Source of the DNA: UBA4427 sp045106235
GTDB lineage: Bacteria > Myxococcota_A > UBA9160 > UBA4427
Assembly (NCBI GenBank): GCA_045106235.1
Contig: JBGCEJ010000010.1
Coordinates: forward strand, 1-64,000
Direction of reading: 5' to 3'
Length of the DNA: 64,000 nt
Shown here one piece after another: positions 1 to 9,197 of this stretch. The stretch's first letter is position 1; every line of letters begins with the position of its first letter. The position numbers and the translations under genes are program-made. The notes below the pieces were generated by a model. The model was not told where the DNA came from. It worked only from the letters and a program-made list of their open reading frames with translations, and did no database searches.

Positions 1-567
1 GCCGCGGCGATGGGGCGACGGGGCGTTGTCTCCCTCTCCGAAGAATCGATTGCGCTCTTCAATCAGGATGGGGATCAGCCGGTTGGGCCTGCGGGACAGC
101 CGGTGGCCTTTGATGTCATTCCAGGCGGAGGCATCGATTCAGCTCGGGTTCGGAGCGATCTGGGACGCTTGCTGTCTTCCGAGCTCCCTGTCGACGTCGC
201 GAGCATTCAGGTGCCCGCGTTTGTCGGCGAGGGGAGTTCGCTCTTGCTTGAGTTCACGGAGCCGTTTTCCGAGGAAGAAATCCGGGCTCAAATCGAGGCC
301 TGTGCCGGGACCGAATGGGTGCCGGACGGCGAGGGCGCCGGGGGCGTGGGAGAGAGTGAAGGCGGCGTGCCGCGGGGCCCGACCCTGCGTGAAGCGGCGG
401 GGGCTGAAGGGGTTTTGGTGGGGCGTCTTGCGCCGGACCATTCCTCGGCGGAGGGGCGCGGCTGGCGCGTCTTTTTGGCGGGGGATCCGCTGCGCCTGGC
501 GGCAGACCATGCGATCCGGGTGGGCGCACTCCGGCTCGGGCTAAGCGCTGAGCTCGGCGCCCCATGA
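1..567 (+). CDS. Usg / aspartate-semialdehyde dehydrogenase family protein, C-terminal part (5' end outside window)
   Basis: The reading frame is open from base 1, so the gene starts upstream of the window; the ATG at 10 is probably internal. The segment VAFDVIPGGG and the closing region (GVLVGRL, then a dehydrogenase-type C-terminal helix, DHAIRVGALRL) match the C-terminal domain of the Asd/Usg family. Asd enzymes carry a conserved Arg and a catalytic His in an RVPVxxGHS segment. Here that segment reads QVPAFVGEGSS, so both are replaced. This favours Usg, the non-catalytic paralogue, or a diverged Asd. Its TGA overlaps the truA ATG by 4 bp (ATGA). usg-truA adjacency is known in Escherichia and Pseudomonas, which supports the call. 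The N-terminal catalytic Cys region is outside the window, so enzymatic activity cannot be judged fully. Confidence 0.75.
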   Translation, partial: AAAMGRRGVVSLSEESIALFNQDGDQPVGPAGQPVAFDVIPGGGIDSARVRSDLGRLLSSELPVDVASIQVPAFVGEGSSLLLEFTEPFSEEEIRAQIEACAGTEWVPDGEGAGGVGESEGGVPRGPTLREAAGAEGVLVGRLAPDHSSAEGRGWRVFLAGDPLRLAADHAIRVGALRLGLSAELGAP

Positions 568-1409
568 GCGAGGCGGCGCCTCGGACGTTTCGCCTCGTGC
601 TCGAGTACGCCGGCGGAGACTTCGAGGGCTGGCAGATTCAGACGGGAGATCGGCCGGCGCGCACCGTCCAGGGCGAGTTGGCCAAGGCGGTGGAGTCGAT
701 CACCGGCGCGCCGGGGCGGATCCGGGGGGCGGGCCGCACGGATGCGGGCGTTCATGCCCATGGACAAGTGGCGAGTTTGCGGCTCGGCGTGGATTTCGCG
801 CCGGAGAAACTGGGTCGAGCGCTGAATGCGCGACTTCCGGACGATGTCGCGGTTCTCGCTTGCGACGTCGTGGGAGAAGACTGGGATGCGCTACGTGAGG
901 CGCGTGGGAAGCATTATCGCTACCAGATCTGGAATGGGGCCTCGCGTTCCCCGCTCCGCGCGGAACGGTTCGCCTGGATCCATGAGCCGCTTGATCCCGG
1001 GCGGATGCGCGCGGCGGCGGAGACCTTCGTCGGGCGGCATGATTTCGCCTCGATGTGTGCGGCTGGATCCGACGTGAAGACGACTGTGCGGACTGTGCTC
1101 GGGTTGGAAGTCTCGGGGGCAAGCCGGGCCGAGATTCTGATTGACGTCGACGGAGAGGGCTTTCTCCGGCACATGGTGCGGAATTTGGCGGGGACCTTGA
1201 TCGAGATCGGTCGCGGGCGCTGGGAGCCTTCCGAGGCAGCAGTGATCTTGGCATCGAAGGATCGGGGTCGCGCCGGGCCCACAGCTCCGGCCAGGGGGCT
1301 CTCCCTGGTTCAGGTGAGGGATACTTTCTCTGACCCGGAGCGATATCCCAGGGGGGAGAGCACGTCCGGGCGAGGCGGCTCCATTGACTTAGAGGGTCCC
1401 GTCGGGTAA
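564..1409 (+). CDS. truA: tRNA pseudouridine(38-40) synthase TruA
   Basis: This 281-residue protein isomerises uridines 38-40 in the anticodon arm of tRNAs. The catalytic motif GRTDAGVHA is complete, with the nucleophilic Asp at residue 60. The N-terminal segment (LVLEYAGGDFEGWQ) and the later HDFASMC and FLRHMVRNLAGTLIEIG segments are typical of the family, and the length is normal with a short variable C-terminal tail. The ATG overlaps the upstream stop codon by 4 bp, so translation is probably coupled. The following 192 bp contain no gene and probably carry the promoter and leader of rplM. Confidence 0.97.
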   Translation: MSEAAPRTFRLVLEYAGGDFEGWQIQTGDRPARTVQGELAKAVESITGAPGRIRGAGRTDAGVHAHGQVASLRLGVDFAPEKLGRALNARLPDDVAVLACDVVGEDWDALREARGKHYRYQIWNGASRSPLRAERFAWIHEPLDPGRMRAAAETFVGRHDFASMCAAGSDVKTTVRTVLGLEVSGASRAEILIDVDGEGFLRHMVRNLAGTLIEIGRGRWEPSEAAVILASKDRGRAGPTAPARGLSLVQVRDTFSDPERYPRGESTSGRGGSIDLEGPVG

Positions 1410-1601
1410 ACCTTCGCCCTCCTAGGGCCCTTTTTGAGCGGCTTTGGGATCCCTTGCGCTGAATTCGAGACTACTGGATGGGTAGCTTCGGAGGCGAGGG
1501 AGAGATCCTCATAGATAGATCAGTCAAGCGTTAGGACCCCGTGCGACTCAGACTTCGGTCTGGCTCATCCAAGTGGCCTAACGAGAGGTAGAGAACTCAA
1601 G

Positions 1602-2046
1602 ATGGCCAACCGAGCCTTTAGCGCAACGAGAAGTGTGAGCTCCGACGAAGTCGAGCGCGCTTGGTACGTTGTGGATGCAGAAGATCTGGTACTGGGGCGA
1701 CTCGCCACCCGGATCGCAACCGTTTTGCGCGGCAAGCATAAGCCGAGCTTCACGCCCCACTCTGATACCGGAGACCACGTCATCGTGGTCAACGCAGAGA
1801 AGGTCGCTTTGACCGGGCGCAAGCGCGAACAGAAGACCTACTACCGACACACGGGCTACATGGGTGGCATCAAGTCGGTGACCGCAGATCAGCTGCTTTC
1901 CTCGGCCCATTCCGATCGCGTTGTGCGAGCGGCGGTCCGCGGCATGCTGCCGAAGAACAGTCTTGGACGGCAGATGCTCTCCAAGCTTCGGGTCTATGCG
2001 GGCCCGGAACATCCTCATGCCTCGCAGAAGCCGGAGAGCCTTCCCC

Positions 2047-2054
<8 letters not shown>
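1602..2054 (+). CDS. rplM: 50S ribosomal protein L13
   Basis: The protein has 150 residues. It contains the L13 core WYVVDAEDLVLGRLAT, GDHVIVVNAEKVALTGRK, the KTYYRHTGYMGG block and the GMLPKNSLGRQMLSKLRVYAGPEHPH region. L13 sits near the exit of the large subunit and assembles early. The start has a purine-rich sequence (gagaggtagaga) 8-15 bases upstream. The gene directly precedes and overlaps rpsI, the standard bacterial pairing. The N-terminal extension of about 15 residues before the conserved core is slightly longer than in E. coli. Confidence 0.98.
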
Positions 2055-2436
<382 letters not shown>

Positions 2437-2503
2437 GTCGCGTCGCTATGCGCAGAGCGGTTTCGCTTTGTTTGCATGGAGACCTTCAGCTGCATAGAAC
2501 GCT

Positions 2504-2547
2504 AAAAACCCCTCCTGTGATTTCATCGAAATCCGGGAGGGGTTTTT
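2504..2547 (+). terminator. Intrinsic terminator of rplM-rpsI
   Basis: An A-rich arm plus CCCCTCC pairs with GGGAGGGG followed by TTTTT, giving a GC-rich hairpin flanked by A-tract and T-tract about 70 bases after the rpsI stop. The symmetrical A/T flanks would allow termination from both strands. Confidence 0.9.
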
Positions 2548-2566
2548 CTTTTTGCGCGGAGTAGAC

Positions 2567-3634
2567 GTGTTGGAGACCCAGGCATCAAAGACGGCGATGC
2601 TTCGCATCTTAGTGGCGGTCCTCGCGGCTGCGGTCAGTGTGGCGGCATTCGGGCTCTACGACGTGTTCGTCTTGGAAGTCGGGCCGTTAAAAGAAGGGCC
2701 GCCGCAAGCGACGCCCTATCATTTTCTCCGCGGGGTCTGCGCCTTTCTTGCAGCGGGCCTGATCGTGGCAGCGATCCTCGGCGCGCGCGAAGAACGCGCC
2801 CTGCGCCCGGTTCCCCGTAGCTCCGCCGCCGATCGCTGGGTCATTCGCGGCATTGCGATCTTGTCCCTGACGACGCTCTTGATCTTCGGCCTCGATGCAG
2901 AGATTTTCAGCCAGATTTCATCGGAGGACGGGGTCGTCGAGGACTTGTCGGCCCTCGCGCTGCTCGCTGCAGCTGCAGGCCTGGCGCTTGTGGTCGCTCG
3001 AAGCCTGTCCGCGGGAGACGCGCTGAAGGCGCTCGCCTTCGCGGGGCTCGCGGCCGGCTGTTTCGTCACGGGGATGGAGGAAATTTCGTGGGGCCAGCGG
3101 CTGGTTGGTTTCGACTCGCCGGAGGTCTTCGTGAAATACAACCAGCAGCAGGAATTCAACCTTCATAATCTCTGGTCGGATCTCGCGGAGAATATCTACT
3201 ACGTCGGAGCCGTCGGTTTCCTCATCGTCTTGCCCTTTCTGCACGATGTGGTGCCCCTGGTCGGCGTGGACCATCCACTGGCGGCCGTCTTGCCCGAGCG
3301 CAAGGTCATCTTCGCCAGCGGCCTCGCGGCGGCTTATAACTGGGATATGTGGCGAGTCGTCCCGATTCAGCTGAGCTTCTACCTCGCTTTACTCATCCTT
3401 GGCTACTACCTGATCCAGGCCTTCAGAGGCGACTCGAGGGACCGGGGGCTGATCATGCTGGTGTTTTTTGCGCTTCTCGCGAATCAAGCCACGTTCCTGA
3501 TTTGGGGGGAACATCAGTCCTGGACCTGGGCGACGACGGAGTACAAAGAGCTCTTCATTCCCCTGGGTTTTCTCTTTTATGCGGCGAGCGTCCTTGCCCG
3601 AGAGCGGGCCGCCCGGTTTCAGTTACGGGAATGA
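2567..3634 (+). CDS. Polytopic membrane protein with EEISWGQR motif, function unknown
   Basis: The protein has about 355 residues and eight or so hydrophobic segments spread over its length, so it is an integral inner-membrane protein. The most distinctive feature is the sequence MEEISWGQRL followed by a polar stretch NQQQEFNLHNL. I recognise this motif from uncharacterised membrane proteins, but it has no assigned activity that I know. I prefer GTG 2567 as start because GGAG lies five bases upstream; TTG 2552 is possible but sits on the preceding terminator. It is a single-gene unit. Confidence 0.7.
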   Translation: MLETQASKTAMLRILVAVLAAAVSVAAFGLYDVFVLEVGPLKEGPPQATPYHFLRGVCAFLAAGLIVAAILGAREERALRPVPRSSAADRWVIRGIAILSLTTLLIFGLDAEIFSQISSEDGVVEDLSALALLAAAAGLALVVARSLSAGDALKALAFAGLAAGCFVTGMEEISWGQRLVGFDSPEVFVKYNQQQEFNLHNLWSDLAENIYYVGAVGFLIVLPFLHDVVPLVGVDHPLAAVLPERKVIFASGLAAAYNWDMWRVVPIQLSFYLALLILGYYLIQAFRGDSRDRGLIMLVFFALLANQATFLIWGEHQSWTWATTEYKELFIPLGFLFYAASVLARERAARFQLRE

Positions 3635-3702
3635 ACGGGGGTGATTGACGGGGCTCCTGCCAGCGGGCTATACACGGCCGGACCCCCCCGGTCGAAGCAG
3701 GT

Positions 3703-4041
3703 GTGACTGAACGAAATAACCGCAGCGGCCTGGCCGCTGTGATCGCCGATTGCGTCCAGACAGACGCACTCTTGGGCTCCCCCCAGATGCCCACGAACCA
3801 AAGGCGCTCGGACCTCGTCCGAAGCGATGGCTCGTGTGGAAGCAAACGAGGGGATGATCAAGAGCAGGCCCGCCGTGAGGTGGGCGAGATCATCACAGGA
3901 ATCGTTTTCGACGAACCTCTGATGTCAACGGCGTCGCTCCCCCTCACGCCTTTCGGGCTGACCAGCCTGGATTTTGAGTCGCCCCGTGCGACAGAGCAGC
4001 TGGTCTACGGATTCGACCGGATCGATCCGGGGTGCGTTTGA
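3703..4041 (+). CDS. Doubtful small ORF upstream of the Nudix gene
   Basis: A GTG-initiated frame of 112 codons lies between the membrane protein and the Nudix gene and overlaps the latter by about 10 bp. The product is polar, has no signal or membrane segment and resembles no family I recognise. A weak purine stretch (gaagcagg) precedes the GTG. It may simply be the 5' region of the Nudix gene; it is kept because it is the only candidate in a 400-bp stretch. Confidence 0.25.
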   Translation: MTERNNRSGLAAVIADCVQTDALLGSPQMPTNQRRSDLVRSDGSCGSKRGDDQEQARREVGEIITGIVFDEPLMSTASLPLTPFGLTSLDFESPRATEQLVYGFDRIDPGCV

Positions 4042-4517
4042 TGCCCCAGTATTTCGCTGAAAATCCGACTGAACTTGGACTTTCTGTCTCCGCGATGGTG
4101 TGGCGAGGCGAGGAGTTCTTATTGATGCGTCGGGCCGATAATGGATTTTGGGGTCTGCCGGGCGGCTTCGTCGAGCTAGGGGAATCCGTGGCCGAGGCGG
4201 CGCGTCGGGAAGTGGCGGAAGAGACGGGCTGGGCGTCCGAAATCGGGGCCTTGATCGGAGTGTATTCCGAGCCCAAGACCCAGGTTGTGGATTATTCGGA
4301 CCATGCGAGACGGGGGGCCGCAGGGCCTTGCCGGGTGCAAGTGGTGAACCTCTGCTTCCGGGCTGAGGCGAAGCAGCAGGGGCCAATCACGACGCCGGAA
4401 GAGACGATGGAGATGGGCTTCTTTTCACCTTCGAATCTTCCGGAACCTTTCGTCCCGATTCATGCAGTTCGGATCGAGGACGGCTTGGCGGGGCGGTCCG
4501 GGGCGGCTGTCCGATGA
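4032..4517 (+). CDS. Nudix hydrolase
   Basis: This 161-residue protein has a complete Nudix box: G45, E51, then R59-E60 and V-x-E-E-x-G-W at 61-67 (pattern Gx5Ex7REUxEExGU), which binds the divalent metals used to cleave nucleoside diphosphate derivatives. The preceding segment (FLLMRRADNGFWGLPGG) is like MutT/ADP-ribose pyrophosphatase relatives. The substrate cannot be told from sequence. GTG 4032 and ATG 4041 are both possible starts. It lies 150 bp before pyrG on the same strand. Confidence 0.88.
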   Translation: MRLMPQYFAENPTELGLSVSAMVWRGEEFLLMRRADNGFWGLPGGFVELGESVAEAARREVAEETGWASEIGALIGVYSEPKTQVVDYSDHARRGAAGPCRVQVVNLCFRAEAKQQGPITTPEETMEMGFFSPSNLPEPFVPIHAVRIEDGLAGRSGAAVR

Positions 4518-4667
4518 GCCGAGCGTTTTAGTTTGGAGCGTCTCTGCCGAGGCGCTGAGAGAAAAACGAAGAGAAGGCGCGGCCAATCGCTGGGCCTTCG
4601 ATTTGCAGAATAAATGAGTCTTTGAGAGGGCGATCAGGGTGAAAACGCTGAGCGCGGGGGAAATAAA

Positions 4668-6299
4668 ATGAGTCCGAGATCAACGAAATACATCTTTGTA
4701 ACGGGCGGCGTGATGTCGTCTTTGGGAAAGGGGCTGGCTTCCGCCTCAGTGGGCGCGCTGCTTGAGGCGCGGGGCCTTGGCGTGACGTTCCTCAAGCTCG
4801 ATCCCTACCTCAATGTCGATCCGGGAACGATGAACCCGTTTCAGCATGGTGAGGTCTACGTGACCGAAGATGGCGCGGAGACGGATCTCGATCTCGGTCA
4901 TTACGAGCGCTTTACGAACACGACGCTCGGTCGCGTGAATAACATGACGGCAGGGCGGATCTATGACGCTGTGCTTTCGGCGGAGCGGCGGGGCGATTAT
5001 CTCGGTGGGACGGTGCAGGTGATCCCGCACGTGACGGACGAAATCAAGAGCGCGATCAAGAAGGCGGGGCAAGATGTCGACGTGATTCTGGTCGAGATCG
5101 GAGGGACGGTGGGCGACATCGAATCGCTGCCTTTCCTCGAGGCGATTCGCCAGTTCCGCGCGGATGCCGGTCGCGAAAATTGCTGCTTCATTCATGTGGC
5201 GCCTGTGCTGTATCAGTCGACTGCGGGCGAAGTGAAGACGAAGCCGGTTCAGCATTCGGTGAAGGAGCTGCAGTCGGTCGGCCTCGCGCCTGACATTATT
5301 CTGTGTCGGACGGACCGCTTCCTCTCGAAGTCGATCAAGAGCAAGATTGCACTCTTCTGCAATGTCGATGACGACGCGGTGATTACGGCCAAGGACGTGG
5401 ACTCGATCTATGAAGTGCCGCTCGCCTTCGCGAAGGAAAACCTCGACGAGAAGATCGCCCAGGTCCTGAATATGTGGACGGGGCGCCCAGACCTTCGGCA
5501 TTGGGAGCGCCTCTACAATGTGCAGCGCAATCCCGATCGCAAGATCAAGATCGGCATGGTCGGCAAATACGTCGACCTGACCGAGAGCTACAAGAGCCTG
5601 AACGAAGCGCTTTACCACGGCGGCTTTGCCTGCGGTGGCGCAGTCGAGATCGAATATTTCGATTCCGAGAAGCTGACCGATACGCCGGATTTCGGACATC
5701 TCGACGGCATTCTCGTGCCCCATGGCTTTGGCTCTCGCGGCGTCGAAGGCAAGATCCGCGCGATTCAATACGCCCGTGAACAGGAAGTGCCATTCCTTGG
5801 TATTTGCCTCGGCATGCAGATGGCCTGCCTCGAATTCGCGCGCAATGTCGCGGGCCTCGAGGGCGCGAACTCAACCGAGATGGATTCCGATACGCCGCAT
5901 CCGGTCATCGACCTTCTTCCGGAGCAGCGCGACGTGGAAGATAAGGGCGGGTCGATGCGCCTCGGCGCCTATCCCTGTGTCCTCGAGCCCGGCTCGAAGG
6001 TCGCCGAGGCCTACGGCGCCACCGAGATCAGCGAACGGCATCGCCATCGTTGGGAATTCAATTCCGACTACAAGGGACGGATGGAAGACGCAGGCCTGGT
6101 CTTCTCGGGCTTCAGCCCCGATGGCCGACTGGCAGAGGTCGTCGAACTCCCGGAGCATCCGTTCTTCGTCGCTTCGCAGTTTCATCCCGAGTTCAAGTCG
6201 AAGCCCTTCGATCCTCATCCTCTCTTCGAAGCGTTCGTGCGTGCTGCTGGGAAGCGCGCGCAAGCAACGACCGATCAACGAAAGGCCGCTGAATCATGA
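4668..6299 (+). CDS. pyrG: CTP synthase
   Basis: This 543-residue protein makes CTP from UTP, ATP and glutamine. The N-terminal synthetase domain opens with YIFVTGGVMSSLGKG (P-loop; one Val-to-Met change from the usual GGVVSSLGKG). The C-terminal class I glutaminase domain has the nucleophile Cys in LGICLGMQ, the RHRWEFN segment and the His-Glu pair in SQFHPEF. Length is standard. The ATG follows a G-rich Shine-Dalgarno. The stop overlaps the next gene by 4 bp (ATGA at 6296). Confidence 0.98.
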   Translation: MSPRSTKYIFVTGGVMSSLGKGLASASVGALLEARGLGVTFLKLDPYLNVDPGTMNPFQHGEVYVTEDGAETDLDLGHYERFTNTTLGRVNNMTAGRIYDAVLSAERRGDYLGGTVQVIPHVTDEIKSAIKKAGQDVDVILVEIGGTVGDIESLPFLEAIRQFRADAGRENCCFIHVAPVLYQSTAGEVKTKPVQHSVKELQSVGLAPDIILCRTDRFLSKSIKSKIALFCNVDDDAVITAKDVDSIYEVPLAFAKENLDEKIAQVLNMWTGRPDLRHWERLYNVQRNPDRKIKIGMVGKYVDLTESYKSLNEALYHGGFACGGAVEIEYFDSEKLTDTPDFGHLDGILVPHGFGSRGVEGKIRAIQYAREQEVPFLGICLGMQMACLEFARNVAGLEGANSTEMDSDTPHPVIDLLPEQRDVEDKGGSMRLGAYPCVLEPGSKVAEAYGATEISERHRHRWEFNSDYKGRMEDAGLVFSGFSPDGRLAEVVELPEHPFFVASQFHPEFKSKPFDPHPLFEAFVRAAGKRAQATTDQRKAAES

Positions 6300-7093
6300 G
6301 AACCATCGCCATTACAGGAGCCGCGTCGGGCATCGGCGCCGCACTCAAGGCCCGCCTCGAATCCCAGGGTGACCGCGTGATCGGTGTCGATCTGCGGAAC
6401 GAAGATATCCTCGCAGATCTCTCGACCCCCGACGGCCGCGCCGATGCGATCAAGGGCATCCAGGAAGCCTGCGGCGGCACGCTCGATGGGCTCGTGCCTT
6501 GCGCCGGACTCTCGGGCTTGCCCGACCGCCCGGGGAGCCTGCTGGCGAGCCTCAATTATTTCGGCACGGTCGATCTGTTGGAAGGCCTTCGCGAGAACCT
6601 CGCGCGCGCCGACGAGCCCTCGGTCGTGGTGATGAGTTCGAACTCCACAACGACCGTTCCGCCCGGGATGGTTTCTGGGGAAGTCGTCGAGGCTTTGCTT
6701 GCGGGCGACGAGGAAAAGGCGCGGGCTCTCACGGATAAGACCGGCTCCCTTGCTGCCTATCCGACGACAAAGACCGCACTCGCTCATTGGGTTCGGCGCA
6801 ACGCGCCGACGGAGGACTGGATCGGGCAGGGCATCAACCTGAATGCCATCGCCCCCGGCAAGACCGAGACCGCAATGGTTGCTGAAGGCCGGGCCGATCC
6901 GGTCATCGGCCCGCATATGGACTCCTTTCCGGTACCACGGGGCAAGGACGGCCAGCCCGAGGAGATCGCGGCGCTGCTGGGCTTCCTGCTCAGCTCTGAG
7001 GCCCGTTTCATCGTCGGTTCGATCATCTTCATCGACGGCGGAGCGGATGCGCTGATGCGCGCAGACGACTGGCCCAGCCCCCAGACGGCGTAG
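6296..7093 (+). CDS. Short-chain dehydrogenase/reductase, 3-alpha-hydroxysteroid dehydrogenase-like
   Basis: The 265-residue protein has the cofactor motif TGAASGIG near the N terminus, VVVMSSNSTT with the catalytic Ser region, and the Tyr-Lys pair in YPTTK. The short N-terminal domain lacking one helix-strand unit, and the sequence LNAIAPGKTETAM, resemble the 3-alpha-HSD/carbonyl reductase branch of SDRs. Its start overlaps the pyrG stop by 4 bp, so it is probably co-translated, though a functional link to CTP synthesis is not obvious. Substrate is unknown; the steroid assignment is only by subfamily resemblance. Confidence 0.8.
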   Translation: MRTIAITGAASGIGAALKARLESQGDRVIGVDLRNEDILADLSTPDGRADAIKGIQEACGGTLDGLVPCAGLSGLPDRPGSLLASLNYFGTVDLLEGLRENLARADEPSVVVMSSNSTTTVPPGMVSGEVVEALLAGDEEKARALTDKTGSLAAYPTTKTALAHWVRRNAPTEDWIGQGINLNAIAPGKTETAMVAEGRADPVIGPHMDSFPVPRGKDGQPEEIAALLGFLLSSEARFIVGSIIFIDGGADALMRADDWPSPQTA

Positions 7094-7209
7094 GCCTCGC
7101 AGGGACGCGGGCGGGAGCGCGGCAGGGGCGAGAATTTGACGCTCGGGCGACATATGGGCGCCTGGGTCCTTGTCTTCTGCCCCCGGATCGCTAAAAACTG
7201 TTCTCGCGT

Positions 7210-7286
7210 GGGGCGTTAGCTCAGTTGGTTAGAGCGCCGTCTTCACACGGCGGAGGTCGGTGGTTCGAATCCACTACGCCCCACCA
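7210..7286 (+). tRNA. tRNA-Val (anticodon CAC)
   Basis: A full cloverleaf can be drawn: 7-bp acceptor stem, D arm GCTC/GAGC, anticodon stem CCGTC/GGCGG (one G-U pair) with loop TTCACAC giving anticodon CAC, T arm GGTGG-TTCGAAT-CCACT, and encoded CCA at 7284-7286. It reads valine GTG codons. No integrase or duplicated 3' end was seen nearby. Confidence 0.97.
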
Positions 7287-7587
7287 CGCGTTTTCTTTCG
7301 CGTACGCTCGATCGTGGCAGGCCATTTCAGGTCCGCCTGCGAGTGGTCGCGCTGATTGGCTCGCGTCTGCAACGGACGCGATGAAGGCGGGGTGTGAAGC
7401 CCCTTCGACTCGTGTTCGCTGAAAGCACAGGCGGAACGAGCGCACTCGTCTTCCGAGCTAGATCCCCTCGGTTCTCCCACGCGACATTGAGAACGAATCC
7501 CGCAGTACCTTTAGCCGTTAATCGGCGTTTGTAGTGTGGCGGCTAAGCTGATCGTGGCCCGGTAGCCCATCACACTTCTTCCCGCGC
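7287..7587. other. Gene-free interval after tRNA-Val
   Basis: About 300 bp between the tRNA and the convergent sulfatase gene. The short open frames here overlap the tRNA itself and lack credible starts. I see no terminator hairpin, repeat of the tRNA 3' end or phage-like sequence. Confidence 0.6.
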
Positions 7588-9102
7588 CTAACGCCATCCT
7601 CGGCGGTCATTCTCGAATTCGGTCCGTTTGGCCTCGAGCGCTTGCGCCAACGCCTCCGCGCGCTCCGGATGCCGCTTTCTCAAATCATGGGCCTCCTTGT
7701 CCCGGGAGAGGTCGGACAGATGGGGCCGGTCGCGCATGGGAACGCCTGTTGACCGCAGGTATTTGAAATCCGCGTCGCGCACCGCTTCGGGGAGTCCGTC
7801 CATCGAGGTGGCGGGGAAGTAGAAGAGGAACTCGTGTGGCGAGTCTTGCTCGCCTGCGAGCAGCGGGCCGAGATCCGCGCCGTCGATGCTGCGATCCTTC
7901 GGGAGAGGCAGGCCCGCGTAGCCGAGCAGTGTGGGGAATACGTCGATGTTCATCGCCATCGCACGCGTTTCGCGGCCGGCTTTGATCCGGCCCGGCCACC
8001 AGCCGACGGCAGGCACGCGCTGGCCGCCCTCGAAGATCTCTTGCTTGCGGCCCCGGAGGCCGGCGACGCTGCCGTTGTAATCGCCGCCGTTATCGCTGGT
8101 GATGAGGACGAATGTTTCTCGCTCGAGATCGCGTTCACGGAGGGCTTCGAGAATGGCTCCCGTGCTGCGGTCGAGATCTTCAATGACGTCCCCGTAGACT
8201 CCGCCCTGCGATTCGCCGGCGTGTGCGCTCGAGGGATAGTGGGGAACGTGGGGGAAGGTGTGCGCGACGTAGAGGAAGAACGGGGCTTCCGCGTTGCGAT
8301 CGATGAAGTCGATTGCGGCTTCGGTGTAGCGCTCCGTGAGGCGCGACTGATCGATGCCTTTGCCCGGGAGGGGTTGCTCTTCGTCGTGTTCGCCCCAGCC
8401 CGAGGATTCGCGTTCATCGCGCTCTGCGATCTCGTCATCGCGCCAGAGGTCGAGGGGGTACATATCGTTGCTCCACAGAACGCCGAGCCATTCGTCGAAG
8501 CCGCGTTCTGTGGGACGATGGCCATCGCGCCCCCCGAGATGCCATTTGCCAACCATGCCTGTGGCGTAGCCCGCAGCGCCGAGCACTTCGGGGAGGAGGG
8601 CCTCGTCTCGGGGCAGTTCGTTCCCAAGGCCCGCCATTTCGCGGAGCCATCCCAGTCGGGAATCGTTCGGGAAATAGACGTGCGCGGGGACGCCCGCGCG
8701 CGGGGGGTAGCGTCCGGTTAGGAGGGACGCGCGTGACGGCGTGCAGACGGGAGAGGCGGAATAGAACTCGGTGAAGCGGATTCCTTCGGCTGCGGCGCGG
8801 TCGATATGAGGCGTTTCGATGAGCGCATTGCCGTAGGAGGAGAGGTCGCCGTAGCCGAGATCGTCGAAGAAGATGACGACGAAGTTCGGCGCGTGGGCGG
8901 GGTCGACCTGGGGGAGTGAGGCGAGGTAGGCCTCTTTTTCGGACAGATGTTCCGGCTCGGGAACGTCATAGATCCATGCGACCCAAAGGGCGCGGAGGCC
9001 GACCGCGAGGAAGGCCGCCGCGATCACGGTCAGGGTGACATAACCGATGGCCAGGGCTGCGAGGCGAATGAAACGCATGGCTTTTGACTGCCTCACCCCC
9101 AT
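7588..9102 (-). CDS. Type I sulfatase (arylsulfatase family), membrane-anchored
   Basis: The protein has about 504 residues. The formylglycine motif CTPSR lies at residues 120-124 (Cys120 would be converted), preceded by the metal-binding FFDDLGYGD and followed by LLTGRYP, KWHLG and SDNGG segments, all diagnostic of type I sulfatases. An N-terminal hydrophobic helix (about residues 10-40) looks like a signal anchor, placing the enzyme in the periplasm. It would hydrolyse sulfate esters; substrate class cannot be told. The second ATG (9078) may be the true start because GAGG lies upstream of it. It is downstream of the IpdF-like SDR on the same strand, with about 100 bp between. Confidence 0.93.
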   Translation of the reverse strand: MGVRQSKAMRFIRLAALAIGYVTLTVIAAAFLAVGLRALWVAWIYDVPEPEHLSEKEAYLASLPQVDPAHAPNFVVIFFDDLGYGDLSSYGNALIETPHIDRAAAEGIRFTEFYSASPVCTPSRASLLTGRYPPRAGVPAHVYFPNDSRLGWLREMAGLGNELPRDEALLPEVLGAAGYATGMVGKWHLGGRDGHRPTERGFDEWLGVLWSNDMYPLDLWRDDEIAERDERESSGWGEHDEEQPLPGKGIDQSRLTERYTEAAIDFIDRNAEAPFFLYVAHTFPHVPHYPSSAHAGESQGGVYGDVIEDLDRSTGAILEALRERDLERETFVLITSDNGGDYNGSVAGLRGRKQEIFEGGQRVPAVGWWPGRIKAGRETRAMAMNIDVFPTLLGYAGLPLPKDRSIDGADLGPLLAGEQDSPHEFLFYFPATSMDGLPEAVRDADFKYLRSTGVPMRDRPHLSDLSRDKEAHDLRKRHPERAEALAQALEAKRTEFENDRRGWR

Positions 9103-9197
9103 CGTGGATCAAGGTTCCGAGCGTGACGAGGCAAGCTCGATCGCCGAGCGCAGCTCGTCCCGTCCTGTCCTGTCCTGTGCTTTGCCTTGCGGCCGGG

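Noticed and set aside
4746..5768. 340-codon antisense frame within pyrG
   Set aside because: Shadow of a highly conserved CTP synthase gene; no independent protein features.
7210..7587. tRNA-Val as a mobile-element attachment site
   Set aside because: No integrase, no repeat of the tRNA 3' end and no phage or plasmid genes were seen nearby.
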